Assembly: GCA_024277525.1 (NCBI GenBank)
Contig: JAJRUZ010000084.1
Location: 1 to 43,070, forward strand
Length of the DNA: 43,070 nucleotides
Origin: Caldifarciminota bacterium
GTDB taxonomy: Bacteria > Hydrothermota > Hydrothermia > Hydrothermales > JAJRUZ01
Direction of reading: 5' to 3'
The notes under the pieces are model-generated. The model was not told where the DNA came from, searched no databases, and worked only from the letters and a program-made list of their open reading frames with translations. How positions within the stretch are numbered: position 1 is the stretch's first letter; each line of letters starts with the position of its first letter. Below are positions 6,377 through 15,696 of the stretch, in pieces. The position numbers and the translations under genes are program-made.

Positions 6377-9300
6377 TTATCTCCCTTTCCAGAATATAAT
6401 TTTGCTTTGATAAGGAGAAAAAGGCAAAGCAGTTTCTATTTCCACAATCCCGCCTGTCCCTGTTTGTACAAACACTTTCTCTCCTTCCGCACTTACATAT
6501 ACCGTTGGTTCTGCGGGTAATCCGGGTCCTGTTGATATAGAAGGTATGTTTTCACCCGAAGGAAGTTCACCGAGAATGGGCTCATAATATGCTGTTCCTG
6601 TGAGATAATAAAGTGCATAAAGTCTTCCTTCGCCTCCTGCTTTACACGGTGCGAATTCAGGTGTATAAGTTGTAAACAAAACACTTCCGCCTATGACAGC
6701 AGAAGATGTAATACATCTTTCTCCGGTATTCTCAAGAATTCTGTACCAGCCTTTATAAGAGGTGGTAATAAGATTCTGCAATTCTCTAAAAGTTAACACA
6801 CTTCCTCCTACTACAACACTATCAAAATTAAAAACCTGAACATTTGTTACATCCATCAAATCAATATAACTGTACATGACATCCTCATCTTTCACTCCGA
6901 CAAGGTACTGTGTCTCAAGATAATCTGCATCATCCCTTATGAAAAATCTACCCGTTCCGAAATAGACCCATATTTTTCCTGTCGCATCCATCGCAACGGA
7001 CGGAGCACCTACTATCGGTTCTCCTGCGTCAAATATAGGAATAAGCCTCCAATTAATCGGATCCGGACTGTTATTTGTTTTTATCTTATAAAGTTTTCCA
7101 CCGTATGTGAGCGTTACAGGATCCTCCAGAATGGTTGTTCCGAAATAAACTGCATCAACGGAAAAATCAATATCAAAATCAACCGAAATTATGTCTCCTA
7201 TGAAAGAGTTTGCGTCAGGCAAGGTAAAAGTCCTTATTATTTCACCAGTCTTATAATCAAGAACATAAATATGAGCATATTGATATGAATTTACATCAGA
7301 AAGTTTTGTCGGACCCGAGCCTATTATAAGATACCATGCTGTATCAACTTTAACGGTCGCAGGAAATGAGGTGGTGAAAGAAGAATCCGGAAGTCTTCTC
7401 TCCCATAAGAGAGTTATATTATCAGGGTCTGTCACATCAAGAGTAAAAAAGGCAGAGGAATATACATTTGTAAGAGTGCTACACGGTAAGCCACCGAGTC
7501 TCATACCTCCGATGATTACCGTTCCCCATCCTTCTGGATGTTTTATATCATTTGGAAAGATTTGCACATCCGTAGGATAAGGCTTTAAATCAACATAGTA
7601 AACATGACAGTATTCCGTTAAAGGAAGCCATTTCAAATGCGGTAAAAGATTAAAAGGAACATAGGCATATATTTCGCCTCCCAAAGATATTCCAGCAGGG
7701 TCAATTCTCAGAGGCTCAACATCAACTCCTGTCTCAATCAGTTTACCGGAATTAAAAACATGTAACATTCCGTCATTTGCTCCTACATAAACCGCAACCC
7801 TTCGGTCTTTATATGCATCATAGAATGTTTTATATGTTTCATCTCCATAAATTAAATCATATCTTTCTGCCGGTTCACCTACAACAAGGGGAGTTGAAAA
7901 TATAATGTCTCCGAGCTTCCATACATTTCCGTCAGGAGTTGTTCTTTTTCTTAAATTCTCAAAGTCCTCTCCCCTTATATATCTAATTAAAGTATCCGCA
8001 AAGGTTGTTCTTGAAAGGTCAAGATGAGGTAAAATTAAGTCCTTATTTAATGTGTTAAATTCAATATATTCACCCGCATCAACCCTTCCGTTAAGATTTG
8101 CATCAACAAAAGTCCATATATTCCTTCCGGATGGTGAAGTACTGAGAAGAACCTCCGAACCATCCCATACAGGTGCCAAGTCTTCAACCGGAACCCTCTC
8201 AATTTCCACAAGTGAATCTCCGTTGCCCAAGACATCCCTGTATCTTATGATATATGTTTGATTTACGGTGGTATCAAAATAAAAGGAAATTACATAATCA
8301 TTAAGAAGATTTAACCTCAGGTTGTAGTCGTTGTCTTCCCTTATAAAACCGAATTTATCAACCCATAAAGCTTTTAAAGTTCCTATCCAGTCTATATCAA
8401 TTGTACCGAAGAATCTTTTCGGATAATAAGAAGCAAATGCAGCAATACCTTCTGCTTTTGATGTCTGTGTTATAATTGAAACTGCGGTCCCGGATGTAAC
8501 CCTTGCCATTATTTCATAAATGATTTTTTTAATTGCATCTTCAAGTTCTTGTCCTGTAGTTGCTTCATAGTAACGGTCAGGGATTCCGTCACCGTCTCCG
8601 TCATACTCGTCGGGCTGCGGTATAAGGTCTCCGTTTTTGTCCTCAAACCCACCATCTTTTGCTATTTCCATAAAAAGAGTCGAGCCTGTTCCGAAAGAGA
8701 AAACTGTGTAAAACTCAATATTGTTAAAATAATCCGGTATGTCCGGTCTTACATCGGTTATATGACCGTAATAAGCATAATCATCAGCAGGATGATCATA
8801 ATCACCTGAACTCTGTGTTGTATTGCAATCCCAAGAATTCCCGTCATCATCATAATCACATAATGACCTTGAAAACGGCGGGTCATGGTCAAAATGGTTA
8901 TCCGATGTTATATTCGGGTCATCCGAATTTGACTCTCCGTCTCCTATTAATATGACAAAATTCTTCCTACAAGGAATCAGCACAAGCGAAGCTCCTTGTC
9001 CTGAATACATCGGGTCTTGCATTGAGCCTCTCCCGAAGAAGGTATATAGATTCCAGTGAGGCGGAACATAACTTATATAGTGAATTGCTTCAAGAACAGC
9101 ATTTCCGACAGGTGTTCCGCCTTCCGGATCTGTATTATTTATTGCATTCAAAAAGGGTTCCATATCAGGGTCCTCTTCTGTTTCATAAAACTCTATCGGC
9201 AAATCCCATATTCTTGTTGAAAAGAAAAACAAACCGAATCTCGGAATTTCTTTTCCTTGGTCCCAGTTACCGTCTAAATCCTTATCCGCTATTTGTCTTA

Positions 9301-9991
9301 TAACGCCCGCCTTGTATTCCACAGGAACCTTTGATACATCAACCCATGCATGATAGGTTCCGACTTCCGCCCACCTTCTTCCGCTTTCTACTTCTATTAT
9401 AATTTCATCATTTGTTCCGGGATACACTCTGGAAATCGGTTTATTAAATCTGTAATTTATACCGCCTATACTAATGGAAGGTGTAGGCCATCCCGTGACA
9501 CCCGCCTGATACCAGGAATAATAATTACTTCCTTCGGCAATCAGGGTATTTTTATCTATTAAAACAGTTGGAACACCTGCTCCGCCCGTCAAAACCCTTC
9601 TTGCAACATCAATCCTTGACATTATTGCCCAATTTAAAATATTCCCGGAAATTGAAGGACTCGTTGGATCTGCAACATTGAAATAAGTATGTGAGGTATC
9701 ATATCCCACTGCTACCCATTGAAGGGCAGAATATTGGTAAATTGAATCAGGATGAAAGTATCCGTAATAAGTAAAATCAGGGGAATATTCTCCTGTTGTG
9801 TAAGAAGTACCGCTACCGTCGGGGTCAATATCCCTGGCAGCCCTCCATAGCATTGAACCTGTCATATCAAGGGTAATCAGAACATTTGCCTTCTCAACCA
9901 TTGAAACCTGAGGCGGAGCTGAACAGGGCATTTCTTCTGCCTTTATATTTTGAAATAAAAGTATAGCAAAAATTAACATTAACTTTTTCAT
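6377..9991 (-). CDS. pilY1: PilY1-like type IV pilus tip/assembly protein
   Basis: A 1204-residue secreted protein with a signal peptide (cleavage near A18). Residues 36-47 hold the von Willebrand A metal site (D42-M-T-G-S46). Later come calcium-type loops (D-G-D-G-D-G-I-P-D, then D-A-N-L-N-G-R-V-D-A-G-E) and the PilC/PilY1 beta-propeller, marked by VYVGANDGMLHVF. PilY1 proteins sit at the pilus tip, prime pilus assembly and mediate adhesion and surface sensing. The gene is last of the minor pilin set; its ATG overlaps the stop of the PilX-like gene by one base and has a GGAGG site. Length and domain order are normal for the family. Confidence 0.9.
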   Translation of the reverse strand: MKKLMLIFAILLFQNIKAEEMPCSAPPQVSMVEKANVLITLDMTGSMLWRAARDIDPDGSGTSYTTGEYSPDFTYYGYFHPDSIYQYSALQWVAVGYDTSHTYFNVADPTSPSISGNILNWAIMSRIDVARRVLTGGAGVPTVLIDKNTLIAEGSNYYSWYQAGVTGWPTPSISIGGINYRFNKPISRVYPGTNDEIIIEVESGRRWAEVGTYHAWVDVSKVPVEYKAGVIRQIADKDLDGNWDQGKEIPRFGLFFFSTRIWDLPIEFYETEEDPDMEPFLNAINNTDPEGGTPVGNAVLEAIHYISYVPPHWNLYTFFGRGSMQDPMYSGQGASLVLIPCRKNFVILIGDGESNSDDPNITSDNHFDHDPPFSRSLCDYDDDGNSWDCNTTQSSGDYDHPADDYAYYGHITDVRPDIPDYFNNIEFYTVFSFGTGSTLFMEIAKDGGFEDKNGDLIPQPDEYDGDGDGIPDRYYEATTGQELEDAIKKIIYEIMARVTSGTAVSIITQTSKAEGIAAFASYYPKRFFGTIDIDWIGTLKALWVDKFGFIREDNDYNLRLNLLNDYVISFYFDTTVNQTYIIRYRDVLGNGDSLVEIERVPVEDLAPVWDGSEVLLSTSPSGRNIWTFVDANLNGRVDAGEYIEFNTLNKDLILPHLDLSRTTFADTLIRYIRGEDFENLRKRTTPDGNVWKLGDIIFSTPLVVGEPAERYDLIYGDETYKTFYDAYKDRRVAVYVGANDGMLHVFNSGKLIETGVDVEPLRIDPAGISLGGEIYAYVPFNLLPHLKWLPLTEYCHVYYVDLKPYPTDVQIFPNDIKHPEGWGTVIIGGMRLGGLPCSTLTNVYSSAFFTLDVTDPDNITLLWERRLPDSSFTTSFPATVKVDTAWYLIIGSGPTKLSDVNSYQYAHIYVLDYKTGEIIRTFTLPDANSFIGDIISVDFDIDFSVDAVYFGTTILEDPVTLTYGGKLYKIKTNNSPDPINWRLIPIFDAGEPIVGAPSVAMDATGKIWVYFGTGRFFIRDDADYLETQYLVGVKDEDVMYSYIDLMDVTNVQVFNFDSVVVGGSVLTFRELQNLITTSYKGWYRILENTGERCITSSAVIGGSVLFTTYTPEFAPCKAGGEGRLYALYYLTGTAYYEPILGELPSGENIPSISTGPGLPAEPTVYVSAEGEKVFVQTGTGGIVEIETALPFSPYQSKIIFWKGR

Positions 9992-10443
9992 TATCCACCT
10001 CCCTTTATTCCGGTCGGGACCATTTTTAAAACCTCAACTATTCCCCTTTGACCCCTGGGATGAATTGCATCAGATAGAATCAGGAAAATCTGTCCTACAC
10101 CTCCGCCTTTTTCCGAATATCCGAGACCAAGATAAGCAGCAGCAAACCTCAGATTAAATCCGGACCTCACAAAAACACCGATCATTTTAGGGTCAATCTT
10201 AACATTATAAGAGGCTATCTTTATTTCCTCTGCACTCAGCACATCCTCGCCAAGAAGGTATTTCTTTACTTTCCATATACCTTTCTCAATCCCACCTTCT
10301 GCTGCTTCAAATGCAGAAGCAAATCTTTCCTCTCCGCCTGTCACAAATATAGCCTTTGATGCGAGAAACATGGCAGTCCCCACTAACACCGTCAATAGGG
10401 CTGCCATCATTATGGTTGTTACAAGCGCTATGCTCTTTTTCAT
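9991..10443 (-). CDS. PilX-like minor pilin
   Basis: A 150-residue protein with a short basic start and one N-terminal hydrophobic helix (SIALVTTIMMAALLTVLVG), then A-E-G-G-I-E-K typical of PilX-type pilin-like proteins, which have a poor prepilin signal but keep the pilin-like helix and the A-x-x-A-A/E-x-G segment. It likely forms part of the initiating complex with the other minor pilins and PilY1. A GGAGGTG site precedes the start, and the gene is 11 bases from the PilW-like gene upstream. Confidence 0.7.
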   Translation of the reverse strand: MKKSIALVTTIMMAALLTVLVGTAMFLASKAIFVTGGEERFASAFEAAEGGIEKGIWKVKKYLLGEDVLSAEEIKIASYNVKIDPKMIGVFVRSGFNLRFAAAYLGLGYSEKGGGVGQIFLILSDAIHPRGQRGIVEVLKMVPTGIKGGG

Positions 10444-10454
10444 AACACACCTCC

Positions 10455-11405
10455 TTATTCAAAGTTTAAATTTCTGGGGTATACAACCCCTTGTAAAATT
10501 AATCTATCAAATCTTTTATCAGCCGAAGTTAAATTTATTACTCTGTTTTCACTCACAATTCTGTCTTTTCCGTATTTAAATCCCGGAATACCTTTTGAAC
10601 GCACAATTAAAGTTACCCTTATTGCAAACTTTCTGTTAAATAATTCACTTTGAGGTATACCGGTTATATCATCCGTCCATTCGTCAGGGTCAATCTCACC
10701 ATCCGGTTCGGTGCCTGTCAATCCGTCTATTCCGTAAGCAAATTGAATATCCTCAACATTTTCAAGAAAAATCGTATTATTTCTCCATAATATGTTATTT
10801 GAGTCAAGATAATATGTAACACCCGTGTTCAATAAAGATAAGTCTTTTACACCGAGAAAAATTGTTCCTGTTTTATATGTTATATTTCTGTCTATTATGA
10901 TGTGATAAATAGAATCAGGGGTTAAATATGTTGTTTCAACATAAGAGCCTGTCACATTATCAAGCAACAATCTTGTATCAGGTTCAATTCCTATTATGTA
11001 ATCTCCTGATCGGATATTCCTCACGGTATCTTCACCCCACCAATAAGTTGTTAAGAGTTCATTTGTTGCACTTCCTATTGCCGAGAAATTGCTTATGTTG
11101 AAGTGGGTCGTGGCAAGTTCAAGACCCAACGCAGCACCATAGATGGTAATTTGGTCCGCAGAATCCGCTCCCCCATCCTTAGAAATAATGATTGTATTTT
11201 CCGGCCCGAGACCGAAGCCCGCCATTCTTAGATCCCATTTTAAAATTTCAAAAGCAACCTGTGCATCAGTTTGTAAGGAGGAAACATTTTGAACCTGAAT
11301 TGTTTTCCTGTGCTGAGAAACAAACACGGTTATCACAGCAGCAATAACCAAGGTGAATATCAACATACTGACCAAAAGCTCAACCAATGTAAATCCCCTT
11401 TTCAT
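10455..11405 (-). CDS. PilW-like minor pilin, prepilin-type
   Basis: A 316-residue prepilin. The N-terminus MKRGFTLVELLVSMLIF is a class III signal cut after the Gly by PilD, with the conserved Glu at +5. The following Q-x-D-A-Q-V-A-F-E-I-L-K-W-D-L-R-M-A-G-F-G is characteristic of PilW-type minor pilins. The large C-terminal part is beta-rich and likely a head domain. A GGAGGG ribosome site precedes the ATG; spacing to both neighbours is 3-11 bases, so it belongs to the pilus operon. Confidence 0.8.
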   Translation of the reverse strand: MKRGFTLVELLVSMLIFTLVIAAVITVFVSQHRKTIQVQNVSSLQTDAQVAFEILKWDLRMAGFGLGPENTIIISKDGGADSADQITIYGAALGLELATTHFNISNFSAIGSATNELLTTYWWGEDTVRNIRSGDYIIGIEPDTRLLLDNVTGSYVETTYLTPDSIYHIIIDRNITYKTGTIFLGVKDLSLLNTGVTYYLDSNNILWRNNTIFLENVEDIQFAYGIDGLTGTEPDGEIDPDEWTDDITGIPQSELFNRKFAIRVTLIVRSKGIPGFKYGKDRIVSENRVINLTSADKRFDRLILQGVVYPRNLNFE

Positions 11406-11408
11406 TTT

Positions 11409-11831
11409 CTACCCTCCTTTATAATATATTGTTTGCGAATTCACAAAAAATCTGTTATCCCTCCATAATACATAGACCCTTATATGAAGCAAATCAGAAT
11501 CCAGAGAATCAGTCTTTATATTCCAAACAATTCTCCATCTCAAACCGAATGTATCCACAAAAATTTCATTGTCAGGGTTCGTTAAATCATCAAGTGTATT
11601 AGATGGGTTATTGTCTATAAGATAGGGGTGTTCGGGAGGGAGATTTTTTAATTCGTCCATAAAGGTTGTCAAAATTTGCCTTGCCCTCACTCTTTGACTG
11701 TTAAGCAGGTTTGCTTGCATTCCGAAAAAGACCCCGTTAAGAAGCCCGACAAAAAGAATCCCGAATATCACAAGGGCAACCAAAAGCTCTATCAATGTAA
11801 AACCTTTTTTTGCTCTTTTAATACCATCCAT
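11409..11831 (-). CDS. PilV-like minor pilin, prepilin-type
   Basis: A 140-residue prepilin with MDGIKRAKKG/FTLIELLVALVIFG at its N-terminus (processing after the Gly, Glu at +5). The short C-terminal domain has the R-A-R-Q-I-L-T-T-F-M-D-E-L helix common in PilV/PulI-type minor pilins. The start overlaps the upstream FimT/GspH-like gene by 14 bases and has a GGAGGTG site. Order and sizes match the fimT-pilV-pilW-pilX-pilY1 arrangement of type IV pilus minor pilin operons. Confidence 0.75.
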   Translation of the reverse strand: MDGIKRAKKGFTLIELLVALVIFGILFVGLLNGVFFGMQANLLNSQRVRARQILTTFMDELKNLPPEHPYLIDNNPSNTLDDLTNPDNEIFVDTFGLRWRIVWNIKTDSLDSDLLHIRVYVLWRDNRFFVNSQTIYYKGG

Positions 11832-12306
11832 TTCCCCACCTCCATAATTTTATTCTTCCGGAGGATGAAACTCCTATTGCAAAGTCTCTTTCTCCGTCAG
11901 TTAAATAAAAAGCCCCCTGCGTTGCAGCTCCCCTTCTGTCCACAATTAATACATCTCCTTCAAATGCAACCCCATCAACATCAAGATTACCGCCTGCTTC
12001 TGTGACACCCACGGTTGCTTTTGAATAACCGAATCTTAATTTGCTTAAACTCCTTCTATTTCTTTCTACTCCGTTTATTTTTAAAACAAAATTATTACCA
12101 ATTCTTATTATCTCAACCTGATTCTGAGTTGAAATTGCTAATTCTCTCCATGTTTTTAGGACTTGTGTTATCCTCTCCGCCTCTCCTTCCGAACTTACCT
12201 CTCCCAAATTACCAAGTGAAATAATCGCGATTCCGAATAAAACACCAAATATCGTTATCACAATCAGCATTTCAACCAAGGTAAATCCTTTCTTTTTTGT
12301 TTTCAT
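11818..12306 (-). CDS. FimT/GspH-like minor pilin
   Basis: A prepilin of 162 residues starting MKTKKKG/FTLVEMLIVITIFG. I choose ATG 12304-12306 because GGGAGGTGGG lies just upstream; an in-frame ATG 15 codons earlier (12351) would place a non-helical extension before the signal and has no ribosome site. The C-terminal half contains the GspH/FimT pattern: W-R-E-L-A-I-S-T-Q-N-Q-V, V-D-R-R-G-A-A, then the glycine/serine-rich end S-S-S-G-R-I-K-L-W. It is first in the minor pilin operon. Confidence 0.8.
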   Translation of the reverse strand: MKTKKKGFTLVEMLIVITIFGVLFGIAIISLGNLGEVSSEGEAERITQVLKTWRELAISTQNQVEIIRIGNNFVLKINGVERNRRSLSKLRFGYSKATVGVTEAGGNLDVDGVAFEGDVLIVDRRGAATQGAFYLTDGERDFAIGVSSSGRIKLWRWGNGWY

Positions 12307-12405
12307 TTTCCCACCTCCCTTTATATATAAAGCAAAATCTATTCCACCCATTTTTTCTTAAAAATTTTGTCAAAATGCGAAGAAAATGTTTACTTTGGGT
12401 AACAC

Positions 12406-12430
12406 ATTATTATTATTATTATTATTATTA
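12406..12430. repeat. (ATT)8 microsatellite upstream of the pilus operon
   Basis: Eight uninterrupted ATT units plus one base lie about 100 bases upstream of the first minor pilin gene. On the minus strand a TTGACA (about 12372-12367) lies between the repeat and the gene, with no clean -10 at 17 bases. Trinucleotide slippage would change the spacing of upstream elements but no reading frame. Confidence 0.6.
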
Positions 12431-12492
12431 CATTTGCATTGTTTAATTAAAGAAACAGTGGAATTTCTGCACCTATTTTAAAATCATTTGCT

Positions 12493-13509
12493 CTATATAT
12501 TCTTAACTAAAGGGGCTCTATAGAGGGGAAAATAAAAGTTCTCCGGTAAAGGACCCTTCTTTTTTCTCTCTTCTACCAATCTGTTATAAACTTTTTCATT
12601 ATGCACAACTCCATACACATAATAAGGAAAATATAAGTCAGAAAAACCTGATTTAAATAAAAAAAGTGAATCTTTTCCTTTCATTCCTCCTCCGAGATGA
12701 AGTATTTCAAATCCCTTTTCTTTTGCGAATTTAATGGCAGAATAAATGATAAGGTGAGAACCTCCGAGTTTTCTGTGATTGAAATCAGAACCGGAAAGAT
12801 AATAATGGAAAAATTTATTATATCCCAGAAACATAGAAGCAGCTATGGGAACATCTTTATAATATGCAATAAAAATATAAGAATGTTTAAATTTTTTAAA
12901 AAATTCCTTTATAAACCATAAAGGGAAAAAATAAAATTCTGATGCATTTCTCCTTTTCATTGTTTCAGTATAAAGTTTATGAAAAATCTCTATATCCTTT
13001 TCATCTCTTGATATCTTAATTTCAAATCCTTCTCTTATTGCTTTTTTGATTAAGGCTTTATGACCTTTCCGAAATTTTTTCTCGATTGTTTTTTCTTTTT
13101 CTGTGAGTTTTATAAAAACACTGTACGTAACAAGATTATAAACAAAATTTTTCTGTATAATTGAATCATCAAAAAAATAGGGATGAATCCTTGTAAATTC
13201 AGACACAATATTTTCAGAATAACAGAAATCTGTAAATTCTTTATAAAATTTTTTAACAAGTGATTTTTTGTTTTCTCCTTCCAAATGGATACCCCCGCAT
13301 CCATAAGGAGAGGTAATATCATAAAAATTACTTTTACCTATTTTTCTTTTAATAAAAACTAAAAAAATTTTCCCCGATTCATTCTCGAATAAAACAATCT
13401 TAGGTACCCCGTCCATATATTTTGCCCATAAATTAAGATAATCTGATGAATAAAAAATATCGGGTAAAATCTCCTCCCATTTATCCTTTTTGTTAAAAAT
13501 TTTAAACAT
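12493..13509 (-). CDS. FemAB-like GNAT-fold acyltransferase
   Basis: A 338-residue soluble protein of the FemAB/peptidoglycan-bridge and Acetyltransf_6 type: a double GNAT arrangement with F-R-K-G-H-K-A-L-I-K-K-A near residue 150 and, in the C-terminal GNAT domain, A-A-S-M-F-L-G-Y, H-Y-Y-L-S-G-S-D and G-G-S-H-L-I-I-Y. Known relatives transfer amino acids or acyl groups to peptidoglycan or to cell-surface sugars. The gene directly follows the NeuC-like epimerase gene (1-base gap), so modification of an amino sugar in a surface glycan is the more likely job. Substrate unknown. Confidence 0.7.
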   Translation of the reverse strand: MFKIFNKKDKWEEILPDIFYSSDYLNLWAKYMDGVPKIVLFENESGKIFLVFIKRKIGKSNFYDITSPYGCGGIHLEGENKKSLVKKFYKEFTDFCYSENIVSEFTRIHPYFFDDSIIQKNFVYNLVTYSVFIKLTEKEKTIEKKFRKGHKALIKKAIREGFEIKISRDEKDIEIFHKLYTETMKRRNASEFYFFPLWFIKEFFKKFKHSYIFIAYYKDVPIAASMFLGYNKFFHYYLSGSDFNHRKLGGSHLIIYSAIKFAKEKGFEILHLGGGMKGKDSLFLFKSGFSDLYFPYYVYGVVHNEKVYNRLVEERKKKGPLPENFYFPLYRAPLVKNI

Positions 13510-13510
13510 T

Positions 13511-14695
13511 TCAAATATCCCTGTATTGTAAAGAAAGATTTGCTGTTATATTCAATTTTTTATCGAAAATTTCTTCTTTTGAATATTTATCAAAAAATTC
13601 AAGAACAACCCTTTTAATCTTTAAATCTCCTCTTATTCTCTTAAAAGGTAAAGGAATAAACCTTGGTAGTTTTCCTTTAAGAATCTTTTTTATATAAATC
13701 CCAACCTTTTGAACATCATAAACATCGTAGATATACCCTCCCCTTTCCCTCATTTTCTGCCTTCTCCCCATATTAATCACAGGAATTTTAAACACACATG
13801 CCTCATAAAGGGCACTTGAAGAATTACCTATCATGAATTTTGCATTTCTCATCAGGGAAAGATAATCCATAAAAGGAAAATTATTAAACAAAAGAAAATT
13901 ACCTTTTAAACTTTCTGAATAAAGGAAATTATACATCTCTCTTCCACCCGGGTCAGTATTCGGAGAAATTGCGACAAAGGGAACATTGTATTTATATAAT
14001 ATATTCACAATAACTTTTAATTCCTCCAGTGACCTTTCCTTTTCATAAGGATGAGGATGATGAATCAAAAGGGCATATTTCTTTCTTTCATACAAATTAT
14101 ATTTTTTCTTAATTTCCTTATAATCAGGAATTTTCTTAAAATCAAGGGAATATACCCCGAGATTTCCCACCACAAAAATTCTTTTTTTATCCTCTCCCAT
14201 TTTTATAAGATTTCTCTTACTATTTTCGGTCGCAGGAAAATGAATATGCGCAAGTTTTGAAACGGAATGTCTTATATATGTATCAGGTATTAAAAAGGAG
14301 GTGTTATCTCCTCCGTGAATATGGGCTATCGGGATCTTCAAAAAAACAGCTGCAAGTGAAGCAGATAAAATTTCTATTCTGTCTCCGAGAACAAAGATAA
14401 TATCTGGATTTAAATTTTTAAAAACTTGAACAAACTGAATTATTCCCTGTCCGAGGGAAAGAGGTAAGGAATCATCAAGATCTGAGTCAATATGAAAAGG
14501 AACCTCGGCAGAAATTTTAAAACCATCATTTATAATTTCCTTTTTTGTTAAACCGAAAAAAGGAGAAAGATGTGAACCTGTAACCACAAGCTTAAAATCA
14601 AATTCTTTTGAATTCTTAAATGTTTTCAAAACAGGATATAAAAGTCCATACTCCGATCTTGAACCTGTAATAAAAAGCGTTTTTATTCTTTTCAT
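13511..14695 (-). CDS. neuC: Hydrolysing UDP-GlcNAc 2-epimerase (NeuC/LegG type)
   Basis: A 394-residue enzyme with the epimerase fold. The opening ITGSRSEYGLLYP is typical of the hydrolysing NeuC-type branch, followed by V-L-G-D-R-I-E-I-L and H-I-H-G-G-D (catalytic Asp/His region), and G-N-S-S-S-A-L-Y-E-A near the nucleotide site. NeuC makes ManNAc from UDP-GlcNAc for sialic acid; LegG does the equivalent step on a diacetylated sugar for legionaminic acid, and sequence alone does not separate them. ATG 14693-14695 is chosen; TTG 14702-14704 would add three residues and run into the shared -10 box. It forms a unit with the FemAB-like gene. Confidence 0.85.
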   Translation of the reverse strand: MKRIKTLFITGSRSEYGLLYPVLKTFKNSKEFDFKLVVTGSHLSPFFGLTKKEIINDGFKISAEVPFHIDSDLDDSLPLSLGQGIIQFVQVFKNLNPDIIFVLGDRIEILSASLAAVFLKIPIAHIHGGDNTSFLIPDTYIRHSVSKLAHIHFPATENSKRNLIKMGEDKKRIFVVGNLGVYSLDFKKIPDYKEIKKKYNLYERKKYALLIHHPHPYEKERSLEELKVIVNILYKYNVPFVAISPNTDPGGREMYNFLYSESLKGNFLLFNNFPFMDYLSLMRNAKFMIGNSSSALYEACVFKIPVINMGRRQKMRERGGYIYDVYDVQKVGIYIKKILKGKLPRFIPLPFKRIRGDLKIKRVVLEFFDKYSKEEIFDKKLNITANLSLQYRDI

Positions 14696-14703
14696 AAGTT
14701 TCA

Positions 14704-14711
14704 ATTATAAT
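14704..14711. promoter_or_regulatory. Palindromic -10 element shared by divergent genes
   Basis: ATTATAAT is its own reverse complement, so it presents TATAAT to both strands (plus 14706-14711, minus 14709-14704). The distance to the ATG is 9 bases for the FkbM gene and 8 for the epimerase gene. The two start codons are only 25 bases apart, so both promoters must lie here or inside the opposing gene. Both messages would be leaderless or nearly so. Confidence 0.5.
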
Positions 14712-14720
14712 GAAAAAATC

Positions 14721-15638
14721 ATGCGGATTTTAAATTTAAAAATAAAAAATGTTGGTAGAAAAATAATAGATAACTTTCTCGGAGTAAAAAATAAAATTAT
14801 AAAAATTAAATTTTCGGAAAATAATAAGCAATTTAATTGCTTTATTCCGGATGATCAGTTATGGATTTCTATAAAAGAAATATTACTCATCGGAGAATAT
14901 GAAAGAAAAAAAGAATTTGCTTTGGATAAGATATCCGGAAATGTATTGATAGATGCAGGAGCTCACGCCGGATTATATTCTCTGAAAGCTTCTCCTTATT
15001 TTAAGAAAATAATAAGTATTGAACCGCATCCCGAAATTTACAGGCTCCTGACTCAAAATATCAAGATTAATAAAGTAAAAAATATATCACCTCTGCAAAA
15101 AGCTCTATGGTATGAAGAAGATGAAGAAATGAAATTAGTGGAATCACCTTACAATACTGCTAACAGTTCATTAGTATCAGATAATACAGACTCCCGGAAC
15201 AAAATATTTTCGGTGAAAACCCTCTCTTTAAAAGACCTTGTTTCTAAATACGGAAAAATCAATTTATTAAAAATGGATATTGAAGGAGCCGAACTTGAGG
15301 TAATTACTCAAACCCCCTGTGAAATACTCAAATGTATAGATGCGATTGTGGCAGAGATTCATGCCTGTAGGACCCCTGTTTTATTGTCTCAAATTGTAAA
15401 TAAACTTAAAACATGTGATTTTGAAGTGGAGATTCTTAAGAGGCCTCAATTCTATTATAAAGAGTCCGTGAAAAAAATAATAAAAAATTGGAAAAAAGTA
15501 AAAGGCTTGACAAAACTGAAATTATTATCAATTTTTTCATTCACTTTTTTTAAAATTTTAGAAAAGTCCAGAATGATTCATATTTCGGAATTCGAAGGCA
15601 CTAAGATGTTATTTGCAAAAAGAAAAAAGAATACATAA
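14721..15638 (+). CDS. FkbM-family methyltransferase
   Basis: A 305-residue SAM-dependent methyltransferase. The central domain has L-I-D-A-G-A-H-A-G-L-Y-S (SAM motif I, near residue 75), I-S-I-E-P-H-P-E (motif II), and K-M-D-I-E-G-A-E (the FkbM signature, near residue 190). Lys-rich segments flank it. FkbM enzymes methylate hydroxyl groups of sugars and polyketides; placed next to NeuC- and FemAB-like genes it probably O-methylates a surface glycan. No Shine-Dalgarno sequence precedes the ATG. It is transcribed away from the epimerase from a shared -10. Confidence 0.8.
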   Translation: MRILNLKIKNVGRKIIDNFLGVKNKIIKIKFSENNKQFNCFIPDDQLWISIKEILLIGEYERKKEFALDKISGNVLIDAGAHAGLYSLKASPYFKKIISIEPHPEIYRLLTQNIKINKVKNISPLQKALWYEEDEEMKLVESPYNTANSSLVSDNTDSRNKIFSVKTLSLKDLVSKYGKINLLKMDIEGAELEVITQTPCEILKCIDAIVAEIHACRTPVLLSQIVNKLKTCDFEVEILKRPQFYYKESVKKIIKNWKKVKGLTKLKLLSIFSFTFFKILEKSRMIHISEFEGTKMLFAKRKKNT

Positions 15639-15653
15639 GTTTTACATAATTTT

Positions 15654-15683
15654 TTGAAAAAAGAAATAAAAAATCCTTAAAAT
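15654..15683 (+). promoter_or_regulatory. Promoter of the V-ATPase B/gdh unit
   Basis: TTGAAA (15654-15659), 18 bases, TAAAAT (15678-15683). The predicted start is near 15690, a few bases before the T-arm-like hairpin. Confidence 0.45.
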
Positions 15684-15696
15684 GAATAATTAAATT

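Noticed and set aside
12307-12351. Upstream start (ATG 12351) for the FimT/GspH-like gene
   Set aside because: It would put 15 residues before the prepilin signal and ignore the strong GGGAGGTGGG site in front of ATG 12306.
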